Shown: piece by piece, positions 35,388-45,440 of the stretch
How the letters are laid out: every line of letters begins with the position of its first letter
How positions within the stretch are numbered: position 1 is the stretch's first letter
From: an uncultured Lactobacillus sp.
Lineage (GTDB): Bacteria; Bacillota; Bacilli; Lactobacillales; Lactobacillaceae
Assembly: GCA_937874185.1 (NCBI GenBank)
Contig: CALNAK010000014.1
Coordinates: 164,470-228,469, forward strand
Direction: 5' to 3'
Length of the DNA stretch: 64,000 nt
Notes under the pieces: model-generated
The model's input: the letters and a program-made list of their open reading frames with translations, nothing else
Databases searched by the model: none
What the model was told of the DNA's origin: nothing
Program-made: the position numbers and the translations under genes

Positions 35388-36412
35388 TGGAGCAGATTCC
35401 TCAAATTCCTAAGGAAAAATTTAAATTAGTTCATGACGAAAATAACAAGGACCAAGAAAAAATTGGTACTCCTTCACTTACATACATGCAAGATGTTCGT
35501 CGTCGTTTGTTCAAAAATAAGGTGGCTGTTGTTTGTTTAACACTTCTAACAATTATCGTTGCCATCTCAATTCTTGCCCCAATCGTTGCACCACATAACC
35601 CTAATGCTCAACAAGTTACCATGTCTAACTTACCTCCTAAACTGGGTAACTTGAACATCCCTGGTATGAACGGTTATCAAAACATGGGTGGTAAAATGGT
35701 TGATGCTTACAAGCAAGCCGAAGCACCCAAAGGTACTTTCTACATCCTTGGTACTGATTACCTTGGACGTGACCTTCTATCAAGAATCATCTATGGTACA
35801 AGACTTTCACTAGTCGTTGCCGTACTTGCTACATTAGTTGATTTAATCATCGGTGTTCCATATGGCCTTGTTTCTGGTTGGAAAGGTGGCAAAACTGATA
35901 CATTCATGCAACGTATCGTTGAAATCGTGTCATCTGTTCCTAACTTGATCGTGGTTATCTTGATGATGATCGTCTTGAAACCCGGCTTAACATCAATTGT
36001 TATTGCGATTGCTATTACCGGTTGGGTTACAATGGCCCGGCTGGTCAGAGCGCAGACCTTCCAATTGAAGGAACAGGAATATGTTTTAGCAGCTAGAACT
36101 TTAGGTGAATCATCAACTAAAATTGCTACTAAACATCTGATTCCTAACCTTTCTTCAACAATTATTATTCAAACAATGTTTACAATTCCGAATGCCATTT
36201 TCTTCGAAGCTTTCCTAAGTTTTATTGGTATTGGTATTCCAGCTCCAAACGCTTCATTAGGTACACTTTTATCTGATGGTCAAAAAGCCTTCAGATTCTT
36301 ACCTTATCAGATGTGGGCTCCAGCTATTATCTTGAGTATTATCATGATTGCCACTAACCTTCTTGGTGATGGTTTACGTGATGCATTTGACCCACAATCA
36401 TCAGAAAACTAA
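35387..36412 (+). CDS. oppC: Oligopeptide ABC transporter permease OppC
   Basis: Permease of 341 residues with a cytosolic N-terminus (1-45), a membrane helix (about 50-70), a periplasm-like insert containing GTDYLGRDLLSRIIYGTRLSL, then five membrane helices. EAA loop QEYVLAARTLGESSTKIATKHLIPN at about 226-250. C-terminus LGDGLRDAFDPQ. Starts one base inside the OppB stop; pairs with OppB. Confidence 0.93.
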   Translation: MEQIPQIPKEKFKLVHDENNKDQEKIGTPSLTYMQDVRRRLFKNKVAVVCLTLLTIIVAISILAPIVAPHNPNAQQVTMSNLPPKLGNLNIPGMNGYQNMGGKMVDAYKQAEAPKGTFYILGTDYLGRDLLSRIIYGTRLSLVVAVLATLVDLIIGVPYGLVSGWKGGKTDTFMQRIVEIVSSVPNLIVVILMMIVLKPGLTSIVIAIAITGWVTMARLVRAQTFQLKEQEYVLAARTLGESSTKIATKHLIPNLSSTIIIQTMFTIPNAIFFEAFLSFIGIGIPAPNASLGTLLSDGQKAFRFLPYQMWAPAIILSIIMIATNLLGDGLRDAFDPQSSEN

Positions 36413-36428
36413 CTAAGGAGAAATCGCA

Positions 36429-37475
36429 ATGGAAAAAATTCTAGAAGTAAAAGATTTGCATGTCGATTTTGATACCTACAATGGTGTCGTCCATGCTATC
36501 CGTGGTGTTAGCTTCCATTTAAACGCCGGTGAAACCTTAGCTATAGTTGGTGAATCTGGTTCTGGTAAGTCCATCACAGTTCGTTCAATCTTACAATTAT
36601 TAGCCAAGAACGGTACTATCTCTAAAGGAGAAATCCTTTACCATGGTGACGATCTTCTTCAAAAGAGTACTAAGGAAATGGATGATATTCGTGGAAACAA
36701 AATTTCTATGATTTTCCAAGACCCTATGACTTCTCTTGATCCTACTATGACAATCGGTAAACAAGTTGCTGAACCACTATTGATTCACAACAATGTTTCC
36801 AAAAAAGATGCTTTGAAACGTGCCGAAGAGGTTCTACGTTTAGTTGGTATCCCTAATCCATCAGCCAGAATGAATGACTACCCTCACCAATTCTCTGGTG
36901 GACAACGTCAACGTATCGTTATCGCAATTGCCATCGTTGATTACCCTGAAATCCTAATCGCCGATGAACCAACAACTGCCCTTGATGTTACTGTTCAAGC
37001 ACAAATCATTGATCTATTAAAAGAACTCCAACAAAAAATTGGTACTTCCATCATCTTCATTACCCATGACTTGGGTGTTGTTGCCGGAATTGCTGATCGT
37101 GTAGCCGTTATGTACGCTGGCCGTTTCGTTGAATATGGTTCAGTTAATGATATTTTCTACAATCCTCAACATCCATATACATGGGGCTTGCTTGATTCAA
37201 TGCCTACCCTTGATACAAACGAAGGCTCACGTCTACATTCAATTCCCGGTACTCCACCAAACTTATTGAACCCACCAGAAGGTGACGCATTCGCACCAAG
37301 AAATGCTTACGCTATGGAAATTGACGAAGAAGAGCAACCACCTTTCTTCAAAGTTTCTAAGAATCACTACGCCGCAACTTGGTTGCTTCATCCCAATGCA
37401 CCAAAGGTGACACCACCTGAAGGCATCATGAAACGTTTCGCAAAATACGAAAGATTAGGAGGCAATGTTAAATAA
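36429..37475 (+). CDS. oppD: Oligopeptide ABC transporter ATPase OppD
   Basis: ATPase of 348 residues. Walker A GESGSGKS (about 39-46), FQDPMTSLDP Q-loop, signature FSGGQRQR, Walker B ILIADEPTTALD, switch His in THDLGVV, and the peptide-transporter C-terminal extension (IPGTPPNLLNPPEG). That extension normally holds four cysteines of an Fe-S cluster in OppD of some species; here it has none visible. AAGGAG ribosome site. Confidence 0.93.
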   Translation: MEKILEVKDLHVDFDTYNGVVHAIRGVSFHLNAGETLAIVGESGSGKSITVRSILQLLAKNGTISKGEILYHGDDLLQKSTKEMDDIRGNKISMIFQDPMTSLDPTMTIGKQVAEPLLIHNNVSKKDALKRAEEVLRLVGIPNPSARMNDYPHQFSGGQRQRIVIAIAIVDYPEILIADEPTTALDVTVQAQIIDLLKELQQKIGTSIIFITHDLGVVAGIADRVAVMYAGRFVEYGSVNDIFYNPQHPYTWGLLDSMPTLDTNEGSRLHSIPGTPPNLLNPPEGDAFAPRNAYAMEIDEEEQPPFFKVSKNHYAATWLLHPNAPKVTPPEGIMKRFAKYERLGGNVK

Positions 37476-38398
37476 TGGCAGACGAAAGAAAAGTAATCGT
37501 ATCCGTAAAAAATCTCAAACAATATTTCAACATTGGCAAACCTAATGAAGTTAAAGCCGTTGATGATGTATCCTTCGATATCTATAAAGGTGAAACTTTT
37601 GGTCTAGTTGGTGAATCTGGTTCTGGTAAGAGTACTACTGGTCGTAGTATTATCAGACTTTACAATCCAACTGATGGTCACATTTACTTTAATGGTCAAG
37701 ATATTAGTAAGATTAAGAGTCATGGTCCAAAGATGAAGGAATTCCGTCGTGAAATGCAGATGATTTTCCAAGATCCATATGCTTCATTGAATCCCAGAAT
37801 GAAAGTTAAGGATATTATCGCTGAAGGACTTGATGTCCATGGTTTAGTTAAAAATGACGACGAGCGTGACAAGCGTGTCCGTGAATTACTCGACATGGTT
37901 AACTTGAATCCTGAACATATGACCCGTTATCCTTACGAATTCTCTGGTGGACAACGTCAACGTATCGGTATCGCCCGTGCTTTGGCCGTTGACCCACAAT
38001 TCATTATTGCCGATGAACCTATCTCAGCCCTTGATGTTTCTATCCAAGCTCAAGTTGTTAATTTGATGCAAGATATCCAAAAGAAACAAGGATTGACTTA
38101 CCTATTCATCGCCCATGACCTTTCAATGGTTAAGTATATTTCTGACAGAATCGCTGTTATGTATCGTGGAAAGATTGTTGAGTTGGCAAGTGCTGATGAG
38201 ATCTATAAGAACCCATTACACCCCTACACTCAAAGTCTTTTGTCAGCAATTCCCGTTCCAGATCCAGAAATTGAAGTAAAACGTACAAGAATTGACTTTG
38301 ATCACAAACGTCCCTTCGAAGACGATCAAAGACTACAAGAAGTTATGCCTGGACATTTCCTCTACTGTAACGATGAGAAAGCAGCCTCATTTAAGTAG
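37475..38398 (+). CDS. oppF: Oligopeptide ABC transporter ATPase OppF
   Basis: ATPase of 307 residues. Walker A GESGSGKST (about 46), FQDPYASLNPRM, signature FSGGQRQRIGIARAL, Walker B FIIADEPISALD, AHDLSMV. Ends ...MPGHFLYCNDEKAASFK and starts one base inside the OppD stop. A family B element overlaps its stop codon (TAG shared with AGAGAG), which may have altered the last residues. Confidence 0.92.
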   Translation: MADERKVIVSVKNLKQYFNIGKPNEVKAVDDVSFDIYKGETFGLVGESGSGKSTTGRSIIRLYNPTDGHIYFNGQDISKIKSHGPKMKEFRREMQMIFQDPYASLNPRMKVKDIIAEGLDVHGLVKNDDERDKRVRELLDMVNLNPEHMTRYPYEFSGGQRQRIGIARALAVDPQFIIADEPISALDVSIQAQVVNLMQDIQKKQGLTYLFIAHDLSMVKYISDRIAVMYRGKIVELASADEIYKNPLHPYTQSLLSAIPVPDPEIEVKRTRIDFDHKRPFEDDQRLQEVMPGHFLYCNDEKAASFK

Positions 38399-38520
38399 AG
38401 AGAACGGAGAGCAACGGTTAACTTTTGAGCATTACCTAGATTTTATGAATGAGTTGCGCAGCAAATCATTTGTTGAAACATAGTAAGCACAGAAGTCTGC
38501 TGGAATTTCAGCGTTTTAGA
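38396..38520 (+). repeat. Family B structured 3'-end element, copy 2
   Basis: Starts at the oppF stop (GAGAGAACGGAGAGCAACGG, then TGAGCATTACCTAG). It aligns with copy 1 at 11755-11633 read on the minus strand, but the returning arm is more degenerate. It is followed by a 12-bp perfect hairpin GTTCAAAGTGAT/ATCACTTTGAAC (38523-38556). Confidence 0.5.
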
Positions 38521-38618
38521 GAGTTCAAAGTGATAAGTGCAGATATCACTTTGAACAAAAGTATCGAATGGTATCAAATCCTACAAATCCAATACCAAAA
38601 ATATTATTTTATAAAGTA

Positions 38619-38890
38619 AAAGAGCTTGCCAGTTGGCAAGCTCTTTTTGTGCTATTAGTTTTTTTCATATGATTTCTTCTTTCTGCTTCAACTATATCTG
38701 GGGAGAAGATATGTTTTATTTTTAAAGGGGGGGAGAAAATTAATTTTAAAAAGATTATTTTTATAAGGTTAGTTTTAATTTTTATTGTTAGTCATTAATT
38801 ATTGCAAGAAGCTTGTTTGTTCATCCGGTCACCTCTTTCTTTATTTGACTATGGTTATATAATAACGGGAAAATATGAATATCTTATTGG
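38619..38890 (-). ncRNA. Candidate small RNA unit 3 of a tandem cluster
   Basis: Minus-strand unit: conserved upstream block (CCCGTTATTATATAA and CATAGTCAAATAAAGAAAG), a ribosome-site-like RGTGACCGG followed by a 9-codon frame MNKQASCNN (38795-38824), a C-rich single-stranded tract at 38725-38735, a hairpin with a C-rich loop (ATATCT/AGATAT, 38694-38712) and a terminator AGAGCTTGCC/GGCAAGCTCT (38621-38644). The same order occurs in units 1 and 2. Whether the product is an RNA or a peptide is not decided by sequence. Confidence 0.55.
38621..38648. terminator. Bidirectional terminator between opp and the small-RNA cluster
   Basis: Ten-pair stem AGAGCTTGCC/GGCAAGCTCT, then TTTTT on plus and a T-rich tract on minus. 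Confidence 0.9.
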
Positions 38891-39048
38891 GAAACTACGA
38901 AATAATTGGTACTTAATTGTGAAGAAAAAACGATAGTATTTTTTATTTTAATACTTAACCACAATCGTATTTTTAAGCGCGATTATTTTTCGTTAACGGT
39001 TATATCTGATACTTTTCATTTGGTGCATTGGCCTATTTTTATAGTGGA

Positions 39049-39170
39049 AACGAGCTACACAGGCCAATTTCTTCCGGTTAGCCTAATTTCCCAAATCATG
39101 TGCAAAGTACGCACATAATTCGTGAAATTTTGCTAATCCTCGGAAATTACCGGCCTGCTCCGCTCTCTGA
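39049..39170 (-). repeat. Family B structured element, copy 3
   Basis: Minus strand: GAGAGCGGAGCAGGCC, GAGGATTAGC, central hairpin ATTATGTGCG/CGCACATAA-like, GCTAACCGG, GGCCTGTGTAGCTCGTTT. Arms GCAGGCC..AATTTCC and GGAAGAAATTGGCCTGT pair. This copy follows the terminator of small-RNA unit 2 instead of a stop codon. Confidence 0.62.
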
Positions 39171-39181
39171 AAATAAAAAAA

Positions 39182-39610
39182 AGCCTGTCTATCAGCAGGC
39201 TCTTTCATTTTGTGATATTTATTTAGGGGGATAAATACCAATTTGTTTTTAGTAATTAACTTTATATCTATTAGGGGGGAGATATCTAAAGTTATTTATG
39301 TTTAAGGGGAATTAAACATTTTATATAGGATTTTCTATTCATGTTAAGTGAATCTAACTTCATCTACAGGAGATTTACCAATTCCATTCGGTCACTTCTT
39401 TCAATTTTTTAAATTACTTTTATATCTTTTAAGGGGGGAAGATATATTTGATTTTATAAGGGATTAAATTTTTAAGGGTTTAATTTCTATTCATGTTTTT
39501 ATTATTTATTAGTTTAGGGTGTTTCTTGAAACGGATTGTTTATTCATCCGGTCACTTCTTTCTTTATTTGACTATGCTTATATAATAACGGGAGAATATG
39601 AATATATAGT
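39182..39610 (-). ncRNA. Candidate small RNA unit 2 of a tandem cluster
   Basis: Minus strand: conserved block (TAGTTTCCCAA, CCCGTTATTATATAA, AAAGAAAGAAGTGACCGG), frame MNKQSVSRNTLN (39509-39547), hairpin with C-rich loop (39422-39445), second GAAAGAAGTGACCG with frame MELVNLL (39364-39387), hairpins with C-rich loops (39264-39285 and 39216-39237) and terminator AGCCTG/CAGGCT with T run (39175-39201). The last loop region is complementary over 12 bases to the ribosome site of the gene at 43885. Confidence 0.55.
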
Positions 39611-39721
39611 TGGGAAACTACGAATAAACTGATAATAATTTGTGAAGATTCTTCGATGATATAAAAGGTTCAGCTAAAGTATTCTTGTTATGTCCACGGC
39701 TCTTTCCTAGATTGGAAAAAT

Positions 39722-39935
39722 ATAGCTGGTAAAGTACACCAACTCAGTCAAAACAAGCAAACTAGCTCGGAGCAAGGAGGGAAAATGGCTCAATAGCTAA
39801 ATTTTACTTATTTGGCTGGTCTTGCCAGATTAGTAAAAGGCCAATCTTGAAGCCGATTATCGATGCCGAAGGCATTGGTAATCGGCTCCAAGTTGTGCCA
39901 GCTATGTTCCAGCCTATTTTCCTTGCGGAGAGCGG
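39722..39935 (-). repeat. Family A element, copy 5, with an adjoining fragment
   Basis: 39763-39935 is a nearly full copy close to copy 4 (CTAGCTCGGAGCAAGGAG start, GCCGATTATCGATGCC hairpin arm, GCTATGTTCCAGCC). 39722-39756 is a fragment in the opposite sense (AGCTGGTAAAGTACACCAACT), matching copy 3 near 30470. No GCACTAA hairpin is attached. It looks like a decayed pair. Confidence 0.6.
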
Positions 39936-39981
39936 CATCCTTGGCAAAATTATTTTAATAATTCATTGATCCAGAAGCAGC

Positions 39982-40420
39982 AAAAAAGCCTGCTAGTAGG
40001 CAGGCTGCCATGATATTTACTGATACGATAAATACCAACTTCTTTCTTTTTCAATTAGCTTTTTCTCTAGGGGGAGAGATTAAGGCTTTATTTGTTTTAT
40101 ATAAGGGGATTAATTTTTAAAAACATAGGGATTATTTCAATTCATGTTAAGTGAGTTCTAAATCATTTACGGGAAGGCCTATCAGTTCCATCCTGTCACT
40201 TCTTTCATCACTAGTAATTATTTGAATATATCTTTTAGGGGGGAGATATATTTCAATTGTATAAGGGATTAAATTATGTTTTTTAAGGGTTTGTTTCTAT
40301 TTATGTGTTTGTTTTCAATAAGTGTCTCACTTTAAAAATAAAGGGTTGTTCCAATCTTTAATGGATTATCTCTTCATCCGCTCACCTCTTTGTTTTTGAC
40401 TATGCTTAAATAATAACGGA
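39982..40420 (-). ncRNA. Candidate small RNA unit 1 of a tandem cluster
   Basis: Minus strand: CCGTTATTATTTAAGCATAGTC, AAAGAGGTGAGCGG, a broken start frame MKR (40366-40377), hairpin with C-rich loop (ATATATCT/AGATATAT, 40226-40251), GAAAGAAGTGACAGG with frame MELIGLPVNDLELT (40147-40191), hairpin TCTCT/AGAGA with C-rich loop (40064-40079) and terminator AGCCTGC/GCAGGCT with T run (39982-40006). A cre-like TTGGAAACGGTTTAT (one mismatch) lies upstream at about 40430-40444. Confidence 0.55.
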
Positions 40421-40607
40421 AAATTATGAATAAACCGTTTCCAAAATAAGAATTAAATTGTATCAATATATGAAGAAATTGTGACCTAACACTTAGATAT
40501 TACAAATCGTCAAATTTATCCTTTATTCAATAAGACATATTACCTGAATTCAAGTTACCTCTGATTTATACTTTAATAGAAATATTAATAGAATAGAGGG
40601 ATTGCTT

Positions 40608-41120
40608 ATGCATTTGAATAAAGAACAAAAGGTCGACTTAAAGGCCGCCATCATTGCAGGAACAGCTGCCGGAATTTTTTCTGGCTTCGTTAAGTTAGGT
40701 TGGGAAAACGTCTTGCCTCCACGTACACCAGAACGTGACGCTGTTAACCCTCCCCAAACATTAATGGAACAATTTGGACTTCCTAAGAAAATCACTCGTG
40801 GAACATATACTTATTCGGATCACAAAATGCCTTGGGCCAGTTTCTTGATGCACTTTGGTTTCTCAACATCATTCGCCATCATCTATGAAGTTTTGGCACA
40901 ATACAAACCATTTATCAGAAAGGGTTCTGGTGCAATCTTTGGCTTAGCAATTTGGGTTGCCTTCCATGTTGGTATCATGCCAATGATGAAGACTGTTCCA
41001 TCACCAAAAGATCAACCAACTGAAGAACACCTTTCTGAAGCACTTGGTCATATCGCTTGGATGTGGACAAACGATATCGTTGGACGTGAACTTTATCGCC
41101 GTTTGACTGAACAAAAATAG
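40608..41120 (+). CDS. YagU family (DUF1440) membrane protein
   Basis: Protein of 170 residues with about four membrane segments (17-35, 85-100, 110-130, 145-160). The stretch GTAAGIFSGFVKLGWENVLPPRTPERDAVNPP is characteristic of the YagU/DUF1440 family, linked to acid resistance in E. coli, mechanism unknown. ATG 40608 has GAGGGA 7 bases upstream; the frame opens at a TTG two codons earlier. A GPH-type transporter gene follows after 9 bases. Confidence 0.8.
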   Translation: MHLNKEQKVDLKAAIIAGTAAGIFSGFVKLGWENVLPPRTPERDAVNPPQTLMEQFGLPKKITRGTYTYSDHKMPWASFLMHFGFSTSFAIIYEVLAQYKPFIRKGSGAIFGLAIWVAFHVGIMPMMKTVPSPKDQPTEEHLSEALGHIAWMWTNDIVGRELYRRLTEQK

Positions 41121-41129
41121 AGGCTTTCT

Positions 41130-42443
41130 TTGAATAAATGGGAAACTTCTCTAACTGAGCGAATCAGTTATGGATTAAGTGATGCAGCAGATAATTTGGT
41201 TTTCCAAATGATGACCACTTACCTATTATTCTTCTACACCGACGTCTTTGGTTTAACCGCAAATGAAGTTGCAATTTTATTTGTGGTAGCGAGAGCAGCT
41301 GATGTTTTTGAAAGTTTTATTATCGGAGTAATGATCGACAATACCCATTCTAAATGGGGTAAGAGCCGACCATTTTTTCTCTGGTACTCATTTCCTTACG
41401 TAATATTTGCTGTATTAACCTTCGTGACACCCAATTTTCTACCACATTCTGGAAAATTAATTTGGGCCTATGTCACTTATCTCGGTTTAGGCTTTTTCTA
41501 TACAGCCGTTAACTTACCAATAACTTCAATCCTACCAACCATGACTAACAATGAGCAGGAAACTACCCTATTAGGCGTTATCAGACAGTTTTTTGGTAGC
41601 TCCGTTCAAATCATCGTGGCCGTCTTTACCATCCCTCTCGTAGGCTTATTTGGTAAAGGTGATCAACAAAAAGGATTTTTAGGAACCATTATACTATTTG
41701 GAATAATCTCCTTAGTCTTGATATTGAATACCTTCTTCCACGTACGAGAACGCCACACCAATAATGAAATCAATCACCAACCATTTTCCGAAGTTTGGAC
41801 AATGTTAAAACAGAATAAACCCTGGATCGTAATTTCCATCGTGATTTTTCTGTATTGGCTAACAACTGCCATTAAGAATCAAACAACAATTTACTATTTC
41901 AAATACGTCCTACACAACGAGAACCTCGTCTCATTGGCCAATAGCTTCACCCTGACAGCTTTAATCGGAGTCGTAGCCATTTACTTTGTCTCCAGTAAAC
42001 TAGGCAAGAAACACACCATGTTGCTTGGAATCATCACAGCCTTTATCGGACAAATTATTATCACCATTGGAGCTTATTCGGAAGCGCTGCCGACATTATT
42101 TACTGGAATCTTCATTAATTCAGTCGGTGGAGGTTTCATTATCGGACTTGTTTCAATAATGATTGCCGATACAATTCGCTATGGAACATCCATGGGTATT
42201 CAAGCTGAAGGTATCCTCGCTTCAACTGATGACTTTGGTGTCAATTTAGGACTAGGAATCGGTGGCTTGATCACTGCCGAATCGCTAGAAGTCTCAGGTT
42301 ATGTTTCCAATAAAACGCAAACCGCCGCAACAATCTCCGCAATTGATTTAAACTATGCTCTCATCCCGCTTGTTTTATATGCCATAATGTTCTTTATTCT
42401 TTTGGGATATAATGAAGAAAAGATCAAAAATGCTTTAAAGTAA
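41130..42443 (+). CDS. GPH-family sugar:cation symporter
   Basis: Transporter of 437 residues with 12 predicted helices, in the glycoside-pentoside-hexuronide family (LacS/XylP/MelB). Typical stretches are ISYGLSDAADNLVFQ and RAADVFESFIIGVMIDNTHSKWGKSRPFFLW. It lacks the C-terminal EIIA domain of LacS. Probable TTG start after TAGAGGC. The transported glycoside is unknown. It probably shares a transcript with the YagU gene and, 12 bases downstream, rarA. Confidence 0.83.
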   Translation: MNKWETSLTERISYGLSDAADNLVFQMMTTYLLFFYTDVFGLTANEVAILFVVARAADVFESFIIGVMIDNTHSKWGKSRPFFLWYSFPYVIFAVLTFVTPNFLPHSGKLIWAYVTYLGLGFFYTAVNLPITSILPTMTNNEQETTLLGVIRQFFGSSVQIIVAVFTIPLVGLFGKGDQQKGFLGTIILFGIISLVLILNTFFHVRERHTNNEINHQPFSEVWTMLKQNKPWIVISIVIFLYWLTTAIKNQTTIYYFKYVLHNENLVSLANSFTLTALIGVVAIYFVSSKLGKKHTMLLGIITAFIGQIIITIGAYSEALPTLFTGIFINSVGGGFIIGLVSIMIADTIRYGTSMGIQAEGILASTDDFGVNLGLGIGGLITAESLEVSGYVSNKTQTAATISAIDLNYALIPLVLYAIMFFILLGYNEEKIKNALK

Positions 42444-42455
42444 AGAAGGCCAACT

Positions 42456-43787
<1,332 letters not shown>

Positions 43788-43837
43788 AAAAAATCCATTT
43801 AAGTTTGATTAGTACAAACTTGAGTGGATTTTTTATA
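43788..43837 (+). terminator. Terminator of rarA
   Basis: AAATCCATTTAAGTTTG pairs with CAAACTTGAGTGGATTT, loop of 7, then TTTTAT. Confidence 0.88.
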
Positions 43838-43884
43838 TAATCAATTTATTAATGGTTATCTTTTATTCTTATAGGGGGATAAAA

Positions 43885-45360
43885 ATGATTAAATCTGTTA
43901 AGAACAAATGGATCAAGATTTATTTTACGATTGTCTTTTTTTATTTTTTTATTATCAGATTCTTAGTTATCCCTTCTGGTGATGACTTCTTTTGGGGTGG
44001 GAAACCTGGTAAATACCTCTTACAACATGGTTTCTATGGTCCTCAATCAATTTACGGTGGCAGTAGTAACGGTCGTTATATCGGCAATATTTTGGAAATA
44101 TTCACTGTTCATCATTTAATACCAGCCATGTTGATGTTTGGCTTCTTTTGGACTCTGTTGATTTGGTCAATGTGGAACTTATCCGGTAGGACTAAACTTA
44201 ATTTAATTCTCAGTAGCTTGTTTGTCTTTACGCTTCAAAGCGGCTATTTGAGTACCATTTTTTCTTGGAATGCGGGATTTATCAACTACGTACCGCCCGT
44301 TTCGTTGATTCTATTATATTTAGTTTTAGTTAAGAAAAGTTGGCAAAATCAGCTTCCACAGAATAAATATCTTCTCTCAGGAATAGCTTTTTTAATAAGT
44401 CTTATTGGTGGCCTATTCGTTGAACACCTTACGATATATCAAATATTCATTGGCATCATGGTAATGATAATTGGCCAACTGATCTTTAAAAAGCCAAATA
44501 AACTCTTCAATACTAGCTACTTATTAGGAGCCGTCACTTCCGCAATCATCATGTTTAGTCATCCGGCCTATCACGAATCATCTGTTTACCGCAACATTAA
44601 CTTTAATTTATCAGCGCTCATCAATAATTTCGTTAACATTAGTCATTTTTGGTTCAATACTTTGAATGTAGTTGTAAATATCGTTATTTGTCTGGCAATA
44701 ATCGCCATAAGTTTCAAAAAAATTGAGAATGTGACGCGACGAAAATATCTAAACATTACTGCCGGATTCTTTGCCCTATATTACTTAATAATGGACCTGT
44801 GGCTAAATACCCAGAACCATGATCAATTCTTCGTCTACCCGCAGCTGAGACACCTTAGCATCACATCAATTGATAGTTTAATTACAATTTTCTTTTGGAT
44901 ATTTTTAATATACGTCATGACTGTACTATTTGATTTCTCCAAAGATTACTTAATATATTTTAGTATCTTCACTTATTTTGCTCTAATTTCACCCTTTCTA
45001 CTAATCATTTCTCCAATCAGCGTCCGAGAGTTCTTTACAGCCTACCTTTTCTTATATTTAGCTATGATTCTTTTTGTTCAAAAAGCTTTGAGCCTCTATT
45101 CATCTAAGTTACGACTAAATATTAAGATAATTACCGCTATTATCCTGCTAATTTCCGCAATTAATGTTCAAACTAAAATGACTATAAATTATCAGGCTAA
45201 TCTAAACCGTGTTCAAGAAGAAAGTTTCTTATCCGGTAAATCTAGTCTGAGGTCACATGTACCATATAGAAAGTATGTCTCCTCAAATGATGCATTATTG
45301 CAACAATCCGGTTCCTACTGGAAAAAATATTTAAAGAAAAACTGGTTAGAACGATTGTAA
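43885..45360 (+). CDS. Polytopic membrane protein, DUF6056-like
   Basis: Protein of 491 residues with about 11 membrane segments. After the first helix comes SGDDFFWGGKPGKYLLQHG and SSNGRYIGNILEIF, the acidic GDDF pattern seen in DUF6056 and related GT-C-fold proteins that may transfer sugars from lipid carriers. ATG 43885 is chosen for TATAGGGGGATAAAA directly upstream; the frame is open back to 43852. That ribosome site is complementary to a loop of small-RNA unit 2. Enzymatic role not proven. Confidence 0.7.
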   Translation: MIKSVKNKWIKIYFTIVFFYFFIIRFLVIPSGDDFFWGGKPGKYLLQHGFYGPQSIYGGSSNGRYIGNILEIFTVHHLIPAMLMFGFFWTLLIWSMWNLSGRTKLNLILSSLFVFTLQSGYLSTIFSWNAGFINYVPPVSLILLYLVLVKKSWQNQLPQNKYLLSGIAFLISLIGGLFVEHLTIYQIFIGIMVMIIGQLIFKKPNKLFNTSYLLGAVTSAIIMFSHPAYHESSVYRNINFNLSALINNFVNISHFWFNTLNVVVNIVICLAIIAISFKKIENVTRRKYLNITAGFFALYYLIMDLWLNTQNHDQFFVYPQLRHLSITSIDSLITIFFWIFLIYVMTVLFDFSKDYLIYFSIFTYFALISPFLLIISPISVREFFTAYLFLYLAMILFVQKALSLYSSKLRLNIKIITAIILLISAINVQTKMTINYQANLNRVQEESFLSGKSSLRSHVPYRKYVSSNDALLQQSGSYWKKYLKKNWLERL

Positions 45361-45397
45361 AAAAACCTCCAATTCAAAATACGAATTGGAGGTTTTA
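45361..45397. terminator. Bidirectional terminator
   Basis: AAAAAACCTCCAATTC pairs with GAATTGGAGGTTTT, loop AAAATAC. It ends the membrane protein gene and can serve the converging RpiA-like gene. Confidence 0.88.
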
Positions 45398-45440
45398 TAT
45401 TCTTCGATTTGAAAAAGCTATACAAGAGTAATTCCTGAAA

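Noticed and set aside
38292..38483. 63-codon plus-strand frame at the end of oppF
   Set aside because: It is out of frame within oppF and the following repeat element.
38906..39118. 70-codon plus-strand frame in the gene-poor region
   Set aside because: No ribosome site, crosses family B copy 3, composition unlike a protein; the minus-strand units explain the region.
39619..39628. TACGAATA on the plus strand upstream of small-RNA unit 2, like a streptococcal ComX box
   Set aside because: The parallel units read TACGAAATA or lack it, there is no plus-strand gene behind it, and the conserved promoter block points to the minus strand.
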